64,000 nucleotides of DNA from Haliscomenobacter sp. Lineage in GTDB: Bacteria; Bacteroidota; Bacteroidia; Chitinophagales; Saprospiraceae. The notes beneath the pieces were generated by a model. That model had not been told where the DNA came from, searched no databases, and saw only the letters and a program-made list of their open reading frames with translations. The position numbers and the translations under genes were made by a program. Location of the stretch: the NCBI GenBank assembly GCA_016707205.1, contig JADJHZ010000003.1, forward strand, positions 496,001 through 560,000, written 5' to 3'. Below, piece after piece: positions 43,728-52,583 of the stretch (position 1 is its first letter; each line of letters starts with the position of its first letter).

Positions 43728-44833
43728 ACATATTTCATCATCTCGATGTATTCCCCATCGAGCGTCAGGTAATGTTTCATCAAATCGGCGGTCATACACG
43801 AGTGAATGGGCAAAAAGCCGAGAATATCGCCGGGCTTAACGCGGGCCGCGAATTCGGGGGTAGCGTGGACGATGCCGTGTTCCTGGGAAAGCGATTTGAG
43901 GTAAGCCGGTTGCCCTTTGGGTAAGGCCCAGCCTGCGCTGGTCCACTCCACCATCCACCCATAGTTTTCCTGTCCTTCTTCCTCCTTCAAGCGGTCTTTG
44001 GAAAAATGAATGCCGCCACCGTATACAACGATTTCGCCGCGGTTCGAATGCGTTGCTACCACCGGGCAGGCCATTGCGACAGCAACATCTTCTACCCGGC
44101 AAGCGCCAATCCCTACCTGCATGACGTCGAAGAACACGAAATTGCCGGGGCGTATCTCATCGATGCCCTCAAACCCTTCCGCCAAGCTACAGCCCGGCGT
44201 ATCCCCGATCGAGATCAGGGCATTGGGGAATACCCCGGCATACCTGGCTTTCAACTCCCTTAATACCGGGAGATATTCATCGTGAACAGCCTGAACAGCT
44301 TCCCTGCCCCGGGCTTTGTACGTGTGCCCGGCATGAGCGAGAAAGCCGGCAAACCGGATGGTTTTGGAAGCGGCGATCCGCTCCAGAATCCGGTTGATGG
44401 AATCGGCGTCGAAGGGGTCAATGCCGGTGCGGTGGGTACCTACATCGATCTTGATAAACACTTCGATCGGGTGGCGCAGGTGGCGATCCAGGAATTGAAC
44501 GGTTTCGTGGTGTTCGACGAGCAGGTTGAGTTGAATGTAAGCAGCCAGCCGGTTGATCAGGTCCATCTCCCGGATATTTACCGGAAAGGCCACGGTGATA
44601 TCCAGCCAATGATCGTTAGCGAAATATTCCGCCATGCGCATGGAAGAAACCGTGATCTTGTCTACCCCCGCCTGGCGAAACCACCGGCCAATATTGCTGG
44701 ACTGGTGGGTTTTGAAATGGGGGCGGAAAATCAGGCGGTTTTGTTCGGCTTTGTCCGCCATACGGCGAATATTGGCCAGACACTTGTTGCGATCCAACAA
44801 AAGCGTTGGAACATGGACTTTAGGCTTCATCAT
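43724..44833 (-). CDS. PLP-dependent D-threonine aldolase/D-serine dehydratase-like enzyme
   Basis: A 369-residue fold-type III PLP enzyme: N-terminal alanine-racemase-like barrel (VPTLLLDRNKCLANIRRMADKA) with PLP Lys in RPHFKTHQSSNIG, and a C-terminal metal site (LPIHSCMTADLM) typical of the D-threonine aldolase/DSD1 family. It probably cleaves or dehydrates D-3-hydroxy amino acids. The first codons overlap the end of the upstream C1 peptidase gene by four bases, so the two are co-translated. Confidence 0.87.
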   Translation of the reverse strand: MMKPKVHVPTLLLDRNKCLANIRRMADKAEQNRLIFRPHFKTHQSSNIGRWFRQAGVDKITVSSMRMAEYFANDHWLDITVAFPVNIREMDLINRLAAYIQLNLLVEHHETVQFLDRHLRHPIEVFIKIDVGTHRTGIDPFDADSINRILERIAASKTIRFAGFLAHAGHTYKARGREAVQAVHDEYLPVLRELKARYAGVFPNALISIGDTPGCSLAEGFEGIDEIRPGNFVFFDVMQVGIGACRVEDVAVAMACPVVATHSNRGEIVVYGGGIHFSKDRLKEEEGQENYGWMVEWTSAGWALPKGQPAYLKSLSQEHGIVHATPEFAARVKPGDILGFLPIHSCMTADLMKHYLTLDGEYIEMMKYV

Positions 44834-46398
44834 CGTTTGTCAATTTCAATCACCATACCAACCGTATTCCGTCCTTCTTCTTTCAGGCTGGCGGAGAAGG
44901 CAATCGTCTCTCCGTCCACGAAAGTGGTATTCCGGATGCGCTGTTGCTCCAGGGCATCTTTTAGCTTGTCGGCATAGGTGTTTTTCTTACTGGCATTCAT
45001 CCGGGCATTCAACTGGTACACATCCAGTTCCTCCTTGCTCACTACGATAGCGATATAGTCGCGGTTGCCCACCTTGTCCGGGGTCATGTGGTAGTCTTTG
45101 GGAAACAAGCGGGTTCCGGTGATGCCGCAGTAAGGCGAATGTTTGGCCGTGTAAGGGAAAAGAACGTAGCTGGATCCGTTGGTTTCTTGTCCCAGTACGT
45201 AGGTGTAGCATTCGATCGAGTTGGTGATCAGGACTTTGAATTTGTCTCCAATATTCAAGGGGCTGGACGTCCGGAATAGGATATCCGCCTGTTGCTTCAG
45301 GGGAATCAGGGATTCGGAGACCATATCAAACAAGCCAAACTTGACGGCCATTTTGTCGGAAGCGAACTTCTGGTCGCCTGCTGCACCCATGGGCGCGACG
45401 CCATAGGCCTCCTTGACGAAGTGTTCGAAGTCGTCGTACCGGATCCAGCAGAAGCCGCGGTCGCCCCATTCCTGTCCCCAACTGTTCATGATCTGAAAAG
45501 CGCCTCCCTGGAGGTCGTCGTCATACCCGATCACGCACATCGCGTGACCGCCGAAGCCGCCCATGCCGTAGTCGCGGCTGGTCGGTTCCCATACCTTCTG
45601 CCCGAGCATGCGGCTCATGAACGTTCCGCCCACCATGGCGCCGATGACCACTGGTGCGCCCTGAGACAGGTTTTGTTTGATGGCCATGATGTCGGGCTTA
45701 TAATTGTTGGCGCCCACCGTCAGCCGGTTGTACCCTTTGATCCGGTGCGCCTGACCGCTGGCAATATCGGTACGATTAGGATAGTTGGCGCAGGTGCGGT
45801 CGTCGTAGCCAAACTCCCGGAACGGCAATGCCCCATTTTGCTGCATGGTCCGCATCGCTTCCAACATATAGGCGCCTTCGCAGTTTTCCAGGTGAATCTG
45901 GTTATAGAGATACGCCGGGCTGAAGGCGACCTCATTTGGGTTTTTTCCGGATGCCCGGGATTCCAGGATGGTCCGCGCGGCATAGGCGCTGGCCCAGCCT
46001 ACGCAGGAACCTTGACCGCCTTGATGGAGGGGAGTCGGCGCGTATTGCTGCAAACTCATCCGGCGCGGCAACGAATTCATGCCGGATACCCCATAGGCCA
46101 GCGGCTCAAATACCTGCGCTTTATCAAAGCGCTCCTCGCTCAAGGAAGCGCCCAGCGAAAAAGAAGGAATATCTACCCCGGATTCCTCCGGTTCCAACGG
46201 CCCGCTGAACATTTGCTGCCCGCCTAAAAAGAAATACCAGACCGCCCCGACGATCAGGATGGGAATCAGCAACTTGGGTTTCCGAAAGACAAAAAACAGC
46301 ACCAGAGGAAGCCATTTCAGCAAATTGCCGCCTCCGCCAGGCCCTGAAGGCTGGGGGCGTTGATCCTTGGGATCGTCTTGTTCCATTCTGATCGGCAT
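44830..46398 (-). CDS. Membrane-anchored papain-like (C1) peptidase with DUF4384-like tail
   Basis: About 522 residues. Acidic/proline N-terminus, a membrane segment (LLKWLPLVLFFVFRKPKLLI then ILIVGAVWYFFLGG), and a papain-like domain. Nucleophile Cys132 is in QGSCVGWASAYA, His in GFGGHAMCVIGYDDD and Asn in IMNSWGQEWGDRGFCWI. After it, NIGDKFKVLITNSIECYTYVLGQ and YIAIVVSKEELDV match a DUF4384-like domain, similar in kind to the tail of the caspase-like protein at 12511. Start ATG 46398 chosen; ATG 46386 is possible. No cleavable signal, so the protease domain should face the periplasm (inference). Confidence 0.85.
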   Translation of the reverse strand: MPIRMEQDDPKDQRPQPSGPGGGGNLLKWLPLVLFFVFRKPKLLIPILIVGAVWYFFLGGQQMFSGPLEPEESGVDIPSFSLGASLSEERFDKAQVFEPLAYGVSGMNSLPRRMSLQQYAPTPLHQGGQGSCVGWASAYAARTILESRASGKNPNEVAFSPAYLYNQIHLENCEGAYMLEAMRTMQQNGALPFREFGYDDRTCANYPNRTDIASGQAHRIKGYNRLTVGANNYKPDIMAIKQNLSQGAPVVIGAMVGGTFMSRMLGQKVWEPTSRDYGMGGFGGHAMCVIGYDDDLQGGAFQIMNSWGQEWGDRGFCWIRYDDFEHFVKEAYGVAPMGAAGDQKFASDKMAVKFGLFDMVSESLIPLKQQADILFRTSSPLNIGDKFKVLITNSIECYTYVLGQETNGSSYVLFPYTAKHSPYCGITGTRLFPKDYHMTPDKVGNRDYIAIVVSKEELDVYQLNARMNASKKNTYADKLKDALEQQRIRNTTFVDGETIAFSASLKEEGRNTVGMVIEIDKR

Positions 46399-46741
46399 GG
46401 CAAAAGGATTTTGTTGTTCGCCCGTAAAAATAAGGATTGAAACGGATTTGTACGGAATGATCAGACCCTGCCGACAAAAAAACAAACCGGAGCGAAACCC
46501 GCCTACCCAAATTCCGTATATTCCCCATGACCCAAAAAAAGAAGCGCTAACTTTTTCCTTGTTTAAGGAATAACGCTATCTTTACAGTTCAAGGACGCAC
46601 CCCCCCGGGTTGCATTCTCCTGTCCTGACGGGCTTTCCAAACAGAGCATTGAGCGTATACTTTCTCTATTTCTTTGACTGCAAGCTATTTGCTATGGAGT
46701 ATACCTTTACTATGCCTAATCCTTTGAACACTAGAAACACT

Positions 46742-47044
46742 ATGCAACAGGCAGAAAAAAAAATTCAGCGGGCCCTTGATGTGCTCAGCGTGCTTCAGCG
46801 CCCACAAACGTTATCCATTCTTTCCTACCTTCAGGAGCATGGAAGTTCCGCGTTCATCGACGTGATGGTCCATTTTCCGGAAATGGACGTCGAAGATGAA
46901 TTGGAGCGAATGAGCGCTGCGGGGCTCATCTATTCGGAAAACCAATACTATACGACCCATTACCGGATCAATCGGGAAAAGCTCCTCCGGGTATACCGCC
47001 TGGCCAAAGCCTTGCCCGAAAGCGCGCCGGTAAATGCGCTATGA
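46742..47044 (+). CDS. Winged-helix DNA-binding protein (ArsR-like)
   Basis: About 100 residues from ATG 46742; in-frame ATGs at 46694 and 46712 would add 16 or 10 residues. A short wHTH fold: IQRALDVLSVLQRPQTLSILSYLQEHG (helices), FIDVMVHFPEMDVEDELERMSAAGLIYSENQYYTTHYRI (recognition helix and wing). No metal-binding Cys, so not a classic ArsR sensor. Target unknown. Convergent with the DinB-like gene, overlapping by six bases. Confidence 0.75.
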   Translation: MQQAEKKIQRALDVLSVLQRPQTLSILSYLQEHGSSAFIDVMVHFPEMDVEDELERMSAAGLIYSENQYYTTHYRINREKLLRVYRLAKALPESAPVNAL

Positions 47045-47554
47045 ATTGGTTTCGTTCAAGTCGTGCCCCGTGTAGTATTGTAAATCCAAATCTTTTTTGG
47101 CTTTAACGAAGTAGCTCACCTGCCCCGTGTGGTAGGAAAAATGCTCGACTACGTGCACCAACACGCTGATCCCGTTTTCCTGAAACCCTTGTATGACGTA
47201 GGTTTTCAGTAAATCCGCTTCAGTAAGTCTATCGAGGGTATGCCAAATATCGGGTTTGAGCTGGTCCAGCAGTTCGGCGAGTTGGGCTTTGGGTATGGGC
47301 CCGGTTTCCGAAAACTCCAGATCCCGGCGCCGGTGATCCGGTGCGCCGCCCAAACCGGAAACAATCCATTGCCGGGCGTTTCCGCACAGGTGCAGCACGA
47401 GGTTGCCCACGCTGTTCGAAGAGAAATTGGGCCTTGCCCATACCTCCTCCTCGGTGAGCAGATCCAGGCATTTATGCAAGCGCGGCCACGATTCGAGGAA
47501 AAGACGGCGTTTGACTTCCTCCAAAAATACCTGGGCAAAAGAGTTGGTTTCCAT
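47039..47554 (-). CDS. DinB-like/DUF1572 metalloprotein
   Basis: A 171-residue four-helix DinB-superfamily protein. The metal-binding His positions are suggested by NLVLHLCGNARQWI and VVEHFSYHTGQ. Members include bacillithiol-related transferases and many uncharacterised proteins; activity here is unknown. It is downstream of a heptamer-array spacer. Confidence 0.82.
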   Translation of the reverse strand: METNSFAQVFLEEVKRRLFLESWPRLHKCLDLLTEEEVWARPNFSSNSVGNLVLHLCGNARQWIVSGLGGAPDHRRRDLEFSETGPIPKAQLAELLDQLKPDIWHTLDRLTEADLLKTYVIQGFQENGISVLVHVVEHFSYHTGQVSYFVKAKKDLDLQYYTGHDLNETNS

Positions 47555-47562
47555 ATAGACGG

Positions 47563-47646
47563 TGTTTAGACGTTAGCTGTTGGACGTTAGAGGTTGGAGG
47601 TTGTGACGTCCACCTCTAACGTCTAACAGCTAACAGCTAACGTCTA
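47563..47646. repeat. Period-7 array in inverted arrangement
   Basis: ACGTTAG, CTGTTGG, ACGTTAG, AGGTTGG on the left and CTAACGT, CTAACAG, CTAACAG, CTAACGT on the right. The two halves are near-complementary about the centre GTGACGTCCAC, forming a hairpin between the DinB-like and fabG genes. Confidence 0.8.
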
Positions 47647-47649
47647 TCC

Positions 47650-48393
47650 TCAGGTGTGCAATGCGCCGCAAACGCTGATCGTTTGTCCGGAAACGTAGGC
47701 AGACATATCCGAAGCGAGAAAAACGCACACGTCGCCCACTTCCTCTGCCTGCCCAAAGCGCTTCAGGGGGATATTGCTCAGATAGGCTTCGCGCGTTTGA
47801 TCGTTCAACTGTTCGGTCATATCTGTGGCGATAAAACCGGGGGCAATGGCGTTGCACCGGATATTGCGCGACCCCATTTCCTTGGCAATGGATTTGGTGA
47901 AGCCGATGATGCCGGCCTTGGAAGCGGCGTAGTTGGCTTGCCCCGCATTGCCGGTAATGCCCACGATGGAACTCAGGTTGATAATCGATCCTCCGGTGCG
48001 CATCATCGGGCGCATCACGTGCTTGGTGAGGTTGAACACCGACTTGAGGTTCGTGTGGATCACCTTATCCCACTGCTCCTCTGTCATGCGCAGCATCAGC
48101 GTGTCCTGCGTGATACCGGCATTATTCACCAGGGTATCGATTTTGCCAAAATCCTGAATGACGGCATTAATCAAGGCTTCCGCTTCCTGGAAGGAAGCCG
48201 CGTCGGAGTGGTACGCTTTTGCCCGAATGCCCAGTTGGGTCAACGATTCGGCCAGGGCCTGCGCCTGCGCTTCCGACGAGCGGTAAGTAAAGGCGACATC
48301 CGCGCCATGCTCCGCAAACCGGCGCACAATGGCAGCCCCAATCCCCCGGGATCCACCGGTAACCAGCGCCACTTTTCCTTCGAGTAGTTTCAT
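47650..48393 (-). CDS. fabG: 3-oxoacyl-[ACP] reductase (FabG-type SDR)
   Basis: A 247-residue classical SDR. Cofactor motif TGGSRGIGAAI, NNAGITQDTLMLRM, catalytic Ser in INLSSIVG, YAASK (Tyr-x3-Lys), and PGFIATDMTEQL. NADPH-dependent reduction of 3-oxoacyl-ACP in fatty-acid elongation. The TQDTLMLRM stretch and TDMTEQL ending are typical of true FabG. Start ATG 48393. Not clustered with other fab genes here. Confidence 0.9.
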   Translation of the reverse strand: MKLLEGKVALVTGGSRGIGAAIVRRFAEHGADVAFTYRSSEAQAQALAESLTQLGIRAKAYHSDAASFQEAEALINAVIQDFGKIDTLVNNAGITQDTLMLRMTEEQWDKVIHTNLKSVFNLTKHVMRPMMRTGGSIINLSSIVGITGNAGQANYAASKAGIIGFTKSIAKEMGSRNIRCNAIAPGFIATDMTEQLNDQTREAYLSNIPLKRFGQAEEVGDVCVFLASDMSAYVSGQTISVCGALHT

Positions 48394-48423
48394 ATCCAAT
48401 GATTTTTTACACTGCGAAAGTAC

Positions 48424-48520
48424 GCATTAGACGTTAGAGGTTAGACGTTGGGCGTTGGAAAGTTTCCAACGCCCAACGTTAACCTGCTGTTCTTTGCCTG
48501 TCCTCCCCCTGACCCCCTCC
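48424..48520. repeat. Composite intergenic repeat, copy 3
   Basis: Period-7 units (ACGTTAG, AGGTTAG, ACGTTGG, GCGTTGG) then their inverted partners (CCAACGC, CCAACGT), followed by the core AACCTGCTGTTCTTTGCCTG. Same core as at 2961 and 8008. Confidence 0.78.
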
Positions 48521-48577
48521 AAAGCTAAGCTTGTAGTATTTTTTCCTAAACCATGGTTTGGTGCAGTCCAGCTTCCG

Positions 48578-48800
48578 TTTTGCCCCCGGCCTCGGGGTTT
48601 GTTCTTTTTTTGCTCGCCCAAAAAAAGAACCAAAAAAAGGGCGCTCCTTCGCCCTACCGCTCCGTGGCAAACGCCTTCGCTTTATGGGCTTCAACCGCTT
48701 TGAACACCGGTCGTTGCGTTTATCCTGCATCCCAAGCGGTTGACCCCATAAGGCGATCCCGTTCTTCGAACGGGAACGGCGTTTCCCACGGGCTCCGGGC
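48578..48800. repeat. Foldback repeat, family 2, copy 1
   Basis: Starts with CCCCCGGCCTCGGGG and GTTCTTTTTTTGC ... AAAAAAAGAAC (hairpin), then AAAAAAAGGGCGCTCC. A larger inverted pair follows (TTATGGGCTTCAACCGCTT against AAGCGGTTGACCCCATAA) and an 8-bp hairpin at 48757-48775. The left part recurs at 57357. Confidence 0.7.
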
Positions 48801-48881
48801 TGCGGAGGGCATCCGAGACAAGCCGTTAGTTATGAAAAATACGACAAGATTAGCTTCAAATGGGGACAGTACATTGCCTTG

Positions 48882-48928
48882 GCAATCAACCGCTAACCAC
48901 TAACCACCAATCACCCCGTCTAACGTCA
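48882..48928. repeat. Short heptamer array after the M16 protease
   Basis: Units CTAACCA, CTAACCA and CCAATCA near the end of the protease gene, then TCTAACGTC; same family as the other arrays. Confidence 0.55.
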
Positions 48929-51733
48929 TTTCTTCTCTTCCGGATACAGCACCGCTTTCAGTTTATTGGGGCCGGAGAATGCCAGTTTGGCGGCATCCTG
49001 CACGTCTTTGGCGGTCAGGGCGTCGAAGCGCTTTTCGTGCTCCAGGAACAATTTGGGGTCTTCGCCGTAGAACCGGATTTGCTCCAGGTTGGTGAGCCAG
49101 TACGCGTTTTGCTTCATGTTTTCCTTGTAGACTTCCCGCCACTGCTGTTTCACCTTGTCCAGGTCTTCGGGTTTGGGGCCGGTAGTCAGCAACGATTGGA
49201 TTTCGGCTTGGGTAGCGTCGACCAATTTCTGGACGTTTTCCGGTCCGCAGGGAAGTTCCAGGATAATCTGGAAAAACGCATACGGATATTCCCGCATGAT
49301 CCCCGAGAAACCGCCGCCATAGATTCCGCCCAATTCTTCCCGGAGTTTTTCGATGACCCGGATATTGAGGATCTCGACCAGCGCGTCGATCTTCAGTTCC
49401 ATATCCGGGTTGTAGGGCGTTTCCCCAAACCAGACCAACTGGATCAAGCTCTGGGGTTCGGTTCCTTTGTAGAATTTCATTTCCCTGTCGCCCCCCAGGA
49501 TGCGCAGGCCGTTGTCTTTCCATACCGGTTCTGGTCCGGCGGCTGGGAGGGCGCCGAGGTATTTGGCGATCAACGGCTTCATGGTTTCCTCGTTGAGGCT
49601 GCCGACGAAGGTAAAATGCATGCCGGCCAGATTGGTCAGGCGGTCTTTATAGATTTGGACCACCCGGTCCAGATCCACTTTTTCCACTACCTCGGGTTTG
49701 GGGAGCAACGGGGCGTTGGGATGGTTGCCGTACATAAACTTGTAGAGGGTATCGACAAAGGCGAATTGGGGATTGGCGCCCATCATAGCCCATTGGGCCG
49801 TGGTGCGTGCTTTAAACGACTGGAAGAGGGCCTCGTCTTTGCGGGGAGCAGTGGCATATAGGTAGGTCAGTTGGAGCAGGGTTTCAAAATCCTTCACGGA
49901 GGAGTTCCCCCGGAACCCACTGGTGATCCCGCCGATTGCCGGCGCCACATTAGCGGTTTTTCCGGAATTGATCTTGCGCAAATCGCTTGGGGAAAACCCG
50001 GCGACGCCCATTTCCCGCATTACGGAAAGCGCCAGCGCGGTGTTGAAGCGGTCTTCCGGACCGTAGTTATTGGCGCCGCCCTTGTGGATTCCTGCGAACT
50101 GGATTTCGTCGTTTTTGAAATCCGTCGGCTTGAGCGTCACCCGGATTCCGTTGCTCAGGGTCAATTCGGTGGTCCCCAGCACCTGGTCGCGGGTTTCCTT
50201 GACGATGGTCCCGCCGGAAGTCAGGGGTTCCATGAGGGAACTGGCGACGGCGGCTTCCTGGTAAGGTTTCAGGTCCTGCAGCAGCGCGCGGTTGAACATC
50301 GCCAGCAAGCCGGCATTATCGGGGAGTTGAACATTGCCTTTCTCCGGACCGGTCAGGTAGATAAACTTGTGCGCGTCGAGGTTGAAGGATTTCGCCAATT
50401 CGTTGACTTCCTTGAGCGCAATCTGGGGCATGAAATTTTGATGGTACTTGAACTCGTTGTCGATGCCCGGGGCAGGTTCTCCTTTTAGAAACACGCGGAC
50501 GAGTTCGCTGGCGTAGCCTTCGGATTCCGATTTGTCTTTTTCTTTAGCCAACCGCTCCATGGAAGCCATACGGCGCTGCTTGGCGCGGTCCAGCTCAGCC
50601 TGGGTAAAGCCGAATTTCCGCACTTGTTCTACTGCGCCAACCACGGCATTGATGGCAGGTTCCAGCCCTTCGTTTCCGATAGCGGCAAGTGCGCTAAAGT
50701 TTTCATACCCCCGGACGAATTCACCGTAGCCTGCGGAGCCAAACAGGAAAGGAGGTTTGGCGGTTTGGCGCAGGTCGTTCAGCCGGGCGTTCAGCATATC
50801 GGAGAACAAGCCCCGCAAGATGGATCGCTGGTAATCCCCCAGGGTCGTTTCCGGGGAAGCTTTCTGGGCGTCGTAGTTGATGTTCAGCACGTAGTTTGTC
50901 GCTTCCGGGTCGGTCACGACCATCGCTTCCGTGACGGCCCGCGGCGGCACGGGGGCGTATACCCGCTTGGGGGCGCCACCGGGGTTTTTGATCGGCCCGA
51001 AATGCTTTTTAACCAGCGCCAGCGCAGCGGCGGGGTCTACGTCGCCCACCACGACGACCGCCATCAGATTGGGACGGTACCAGTTTTTGTAAAAACTTTT
51101 AAACGTTTTATAGGGCGCGTTCTTCAGGATTTCTTCCTTTCCAATGGGGATGCGGTTTGCATATTGGGACCCAGCGAAAAGTGGGCCAATATACTTTTTC
51201 AGCATCCGGTCGTCGGCGCCTTTACCCAGACGGGCTTCTTCGAGCACGACGCCCCGCTCCTTATCGATCTCGGCAGGGTCGTAGGTGCAGTTGTGGGCCC
51301 AATCCTCCAGCACCTGGAATCCTTTTTCCAGGTTACCGGGCTGGTCGAGGGGGATGGGGAGCATGTACACCGTTTCGTCGAACGAGGTGTACGCATTCAA
51401 ATCCGCTCCGAAGCGGACGCCCATCGACTGGAGGAAGCTCACCAGTTCGTTTTTGGGAAAGTTTTTGGTCCCGTTAAAGGCCATGTGCTCGCAGAAGTGC
51501 GCGAGGCCTTGCTGCTTATCCGTTTCCAGAATGGACCCGGCATTGACGACCAGGCGGAGTTCCACCTTTTTTTCGGGCTTGGCATTTTTACGGATGTAAT
51601 AGGTCAGGCCGTTATCCAGCTTGCCGGATTGGATGTCGGGAGTTAAAGGCAGCGGGTCCGAAGGGGCCATCTGCGCTTGCAGGATGGAAGAAATGGCTGC
51701 GAAGAAGAACAAGAGAAACCGGTATTTCATCAT
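48926..51733 (-). CDS. M16 family zinc metalloprotease
   Basis: About 935 residues. Signal peptide (FLLFFFAAISSILQAQ), then two M16 halves. The inverted zinc motif HFCEH (His79, Glu82, His83) is in GLAHFCEHMAFNGTKNF, with the third ligand Glu in ERGVVLEEARLGKG. Further domains lack the zinc site, as usual. Degrades peptides in the periplasm or outside the cell. ATG at 51733 or 51730 (adjacent). Followed by the heptamer and foldback repeats. Confidence 0.92.
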   Translation of the reverse strand: MMKYRFLLFFFAAISSILQAQMAPSDPLPLTPDIQSGKLDNGLTYYIRKNAKPEKKVELRLVVNAGSILETDKQQGLAHFCEHMAFNGTKNFPKNELVSFLQSMGVRFGADLNAYTSFDETVYMLPIPLDQPGNLEKGFQVLEDWAHNCTYDPAEIDKERGVVLEEARLGKGADDRMLKKYIGPLFAGSQYANRIPIGKEEILKNAPYKTFKSFYKNWYRPNLMAVVVVGDVDPAAALALVKKHFGPIKNPGGAPKRVYAPVPPRAVTEAMVVTDPEATNYVLNINYDAQKASPETTLGDYQRSILRGLFSDMLNARLNDLRQTAKPPFLFGSAGYGEFVRGYENFSALAAIGNEGLEPAINAVVGAVEQVRKFGFTQAELDRAKQRRMASMERLAKEKDKSESEGYASELVRVFLKGEPAPGIDNEFKYHQNFMPQIALKEVNELAKSFNLDAHKFIYLTGPEKGNVQLPDNAGLLAMFNRALLQDLKPYQEAAVASSLMEPLTSGGTIVKETRDQVLGTTELTLSNGIRVTLKPTDFKNDEIQFAGIHKGGANNYGPEDRFNTALALSVMREMGVAGFSPSDLRKINSGKTANVAPAIGGITSGFRGNSSVKDFETLLQLTYLYATAPRKDEALFQSFKARTTAQWAMMGANPQFAFVDTLYKFMYGNHPNAPLLPKPEVVEKVDLDRVVQIYKDRLTNLAGMHFTFVGSLNEETMKPLIAKYLGALPAAGPEPVWKDNGLRILGGDREMKFYKGTEPQSLIQLVWFGETPYNPDMELKIDALVEILNIRVIEKLREELGGIYGGGFSGIMREYPYAFFQIILELPCGPENVQKLVDATQAEIQSLLTTGPKPEDLDKVKQQWREVYKENMKQNAYWLTNLEQIRFYGEDPKLFLEHEKRFDALTAKDVQDAAKLAFSGPNKLKAVLYPEEKK

Positions 51734-52061
51734 CTTTGGAAAATTGAAGGGGTTATGGATTAGAAAAAAGATGTCGATTAGAAAAATACAAATACCGTTC
51801 AAATCCGAAGATAAAAAAGGAGCAAGTTGCCCGATAATCTCGACCAACGCCCTTTTTCCCCCGGTAAAAGCAGAATGCCCTGGGCCTTAATCCCGGCGCC
51901 CCAGGATGCGCCGACGGTTCCTCAAACCACTTATTTGGATTCCCTTTTGCCTACGCCGGCCCATTGGGTTAATCCCGGGGTATAAGAAGCGCGGTAATTT
52001 GGTCAACATTCTTTAGTTTCGGGAAGTTAAAGGGAAAAGCCCTTCATCAAAAATCGGATTC
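51734..52061. other. Divergent spacer, no gene seen
   Basis: About 330 bases between the divergent M16 and YdbS-like genes. I see no open frame of interest, no repeat of the families above and no clear TAnnTTTG box on either strand. Confidence 0.4.
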
Positions 52062-52583
52062 ATGCTGTTCGAAAATCCTCCTGTTCCGTTGGATCAGCTT
52101 CCTGCGCTCGACCCGGCGATCGGCCAGACGCTGGCGCCACAGACGCTGCGCGTGCGCCTGATTGGCAACGCGATCTTCTGGATCGTTCTTTTGGTTGTAC
52201 AAACGATCAGTTGGGCGGTCGCGTTCAAGGGAGGGCATTGGGCGTGGTATCCCCTGGCGCTTCTGGCCTGGGCCTGCCTTTGGTTGCTTTCCCGCTGGCT
52301 GACCAAAAAGCGGTTTCAAAGAGAGCGCTTTGCCCTTCGCGAACGGGATCTTACCCACTGGAAAGGCTTTTGGTGGCGAAAAGAGCGGACGGTCCCTTTT
52401 GTGCGGGTACAACACGTGGCGGTGGAGCAAGGCCCTATCCAAAAGCGGTTTGGGATATGCAGCCTGCAGGTGCACACCGCCAGCAGCGAAGGAGATATTG
52501 CGCTTGAAGGACTTTCGCTGGAGGATGCCGAACGCGTAAAAGCGTTTATTACCCTAAAAACGGACGCCGATGAGCCTGCTTGA
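52062..52583 (+). CDS. Bacterial PH-domain membrane protein (YdbS-like)
   Basis: A 173-residue protein with two membrane segments (LIGNAIFWIVLLVVQTISWAV; WYPLALLAWACLWLLSRWL) followed by a bPH2/DUF304 domain: ALRERDLTHWKGFWWRKERTVPFVRVQHVAVEQGPIQKRFGICSLQVHTAS. Matches YdbS of the YdbS/YdbT pair. Its end overlaps the start of the ydbT-like gene by 14 bases. Role unclear; in Bacillus the pair is linked to resistance to certain bacteriocins (family knowledge). Confidence 0.87.
   Translation: MLFENPPVPLDQLPALDPAIGQTLAPQTLRVRLIGNAIFWIVLLVVQTISWAVAFKGGHWAWYPLALLAWACLWLLSRWLTKKRFQRERFALRERDLTHWKGFWWRKERTVPFVRVQHVAVEQGPIQKRFGICSLQVHTASSEGDIALEGLSLEDAERVKAFITLKTDADEPA

Noticed and set aside
45292..46227. 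311-codon open frame opposite the C1 peptidase
   Set aside because: Fully antisense to a gene with an intact catalytic triad; no recognisable motif.
48860..51646. Several long plus-strand open frames opposite the M16 protease
   Set aside because: They mirror the codon structure of the protease and contain no domain.
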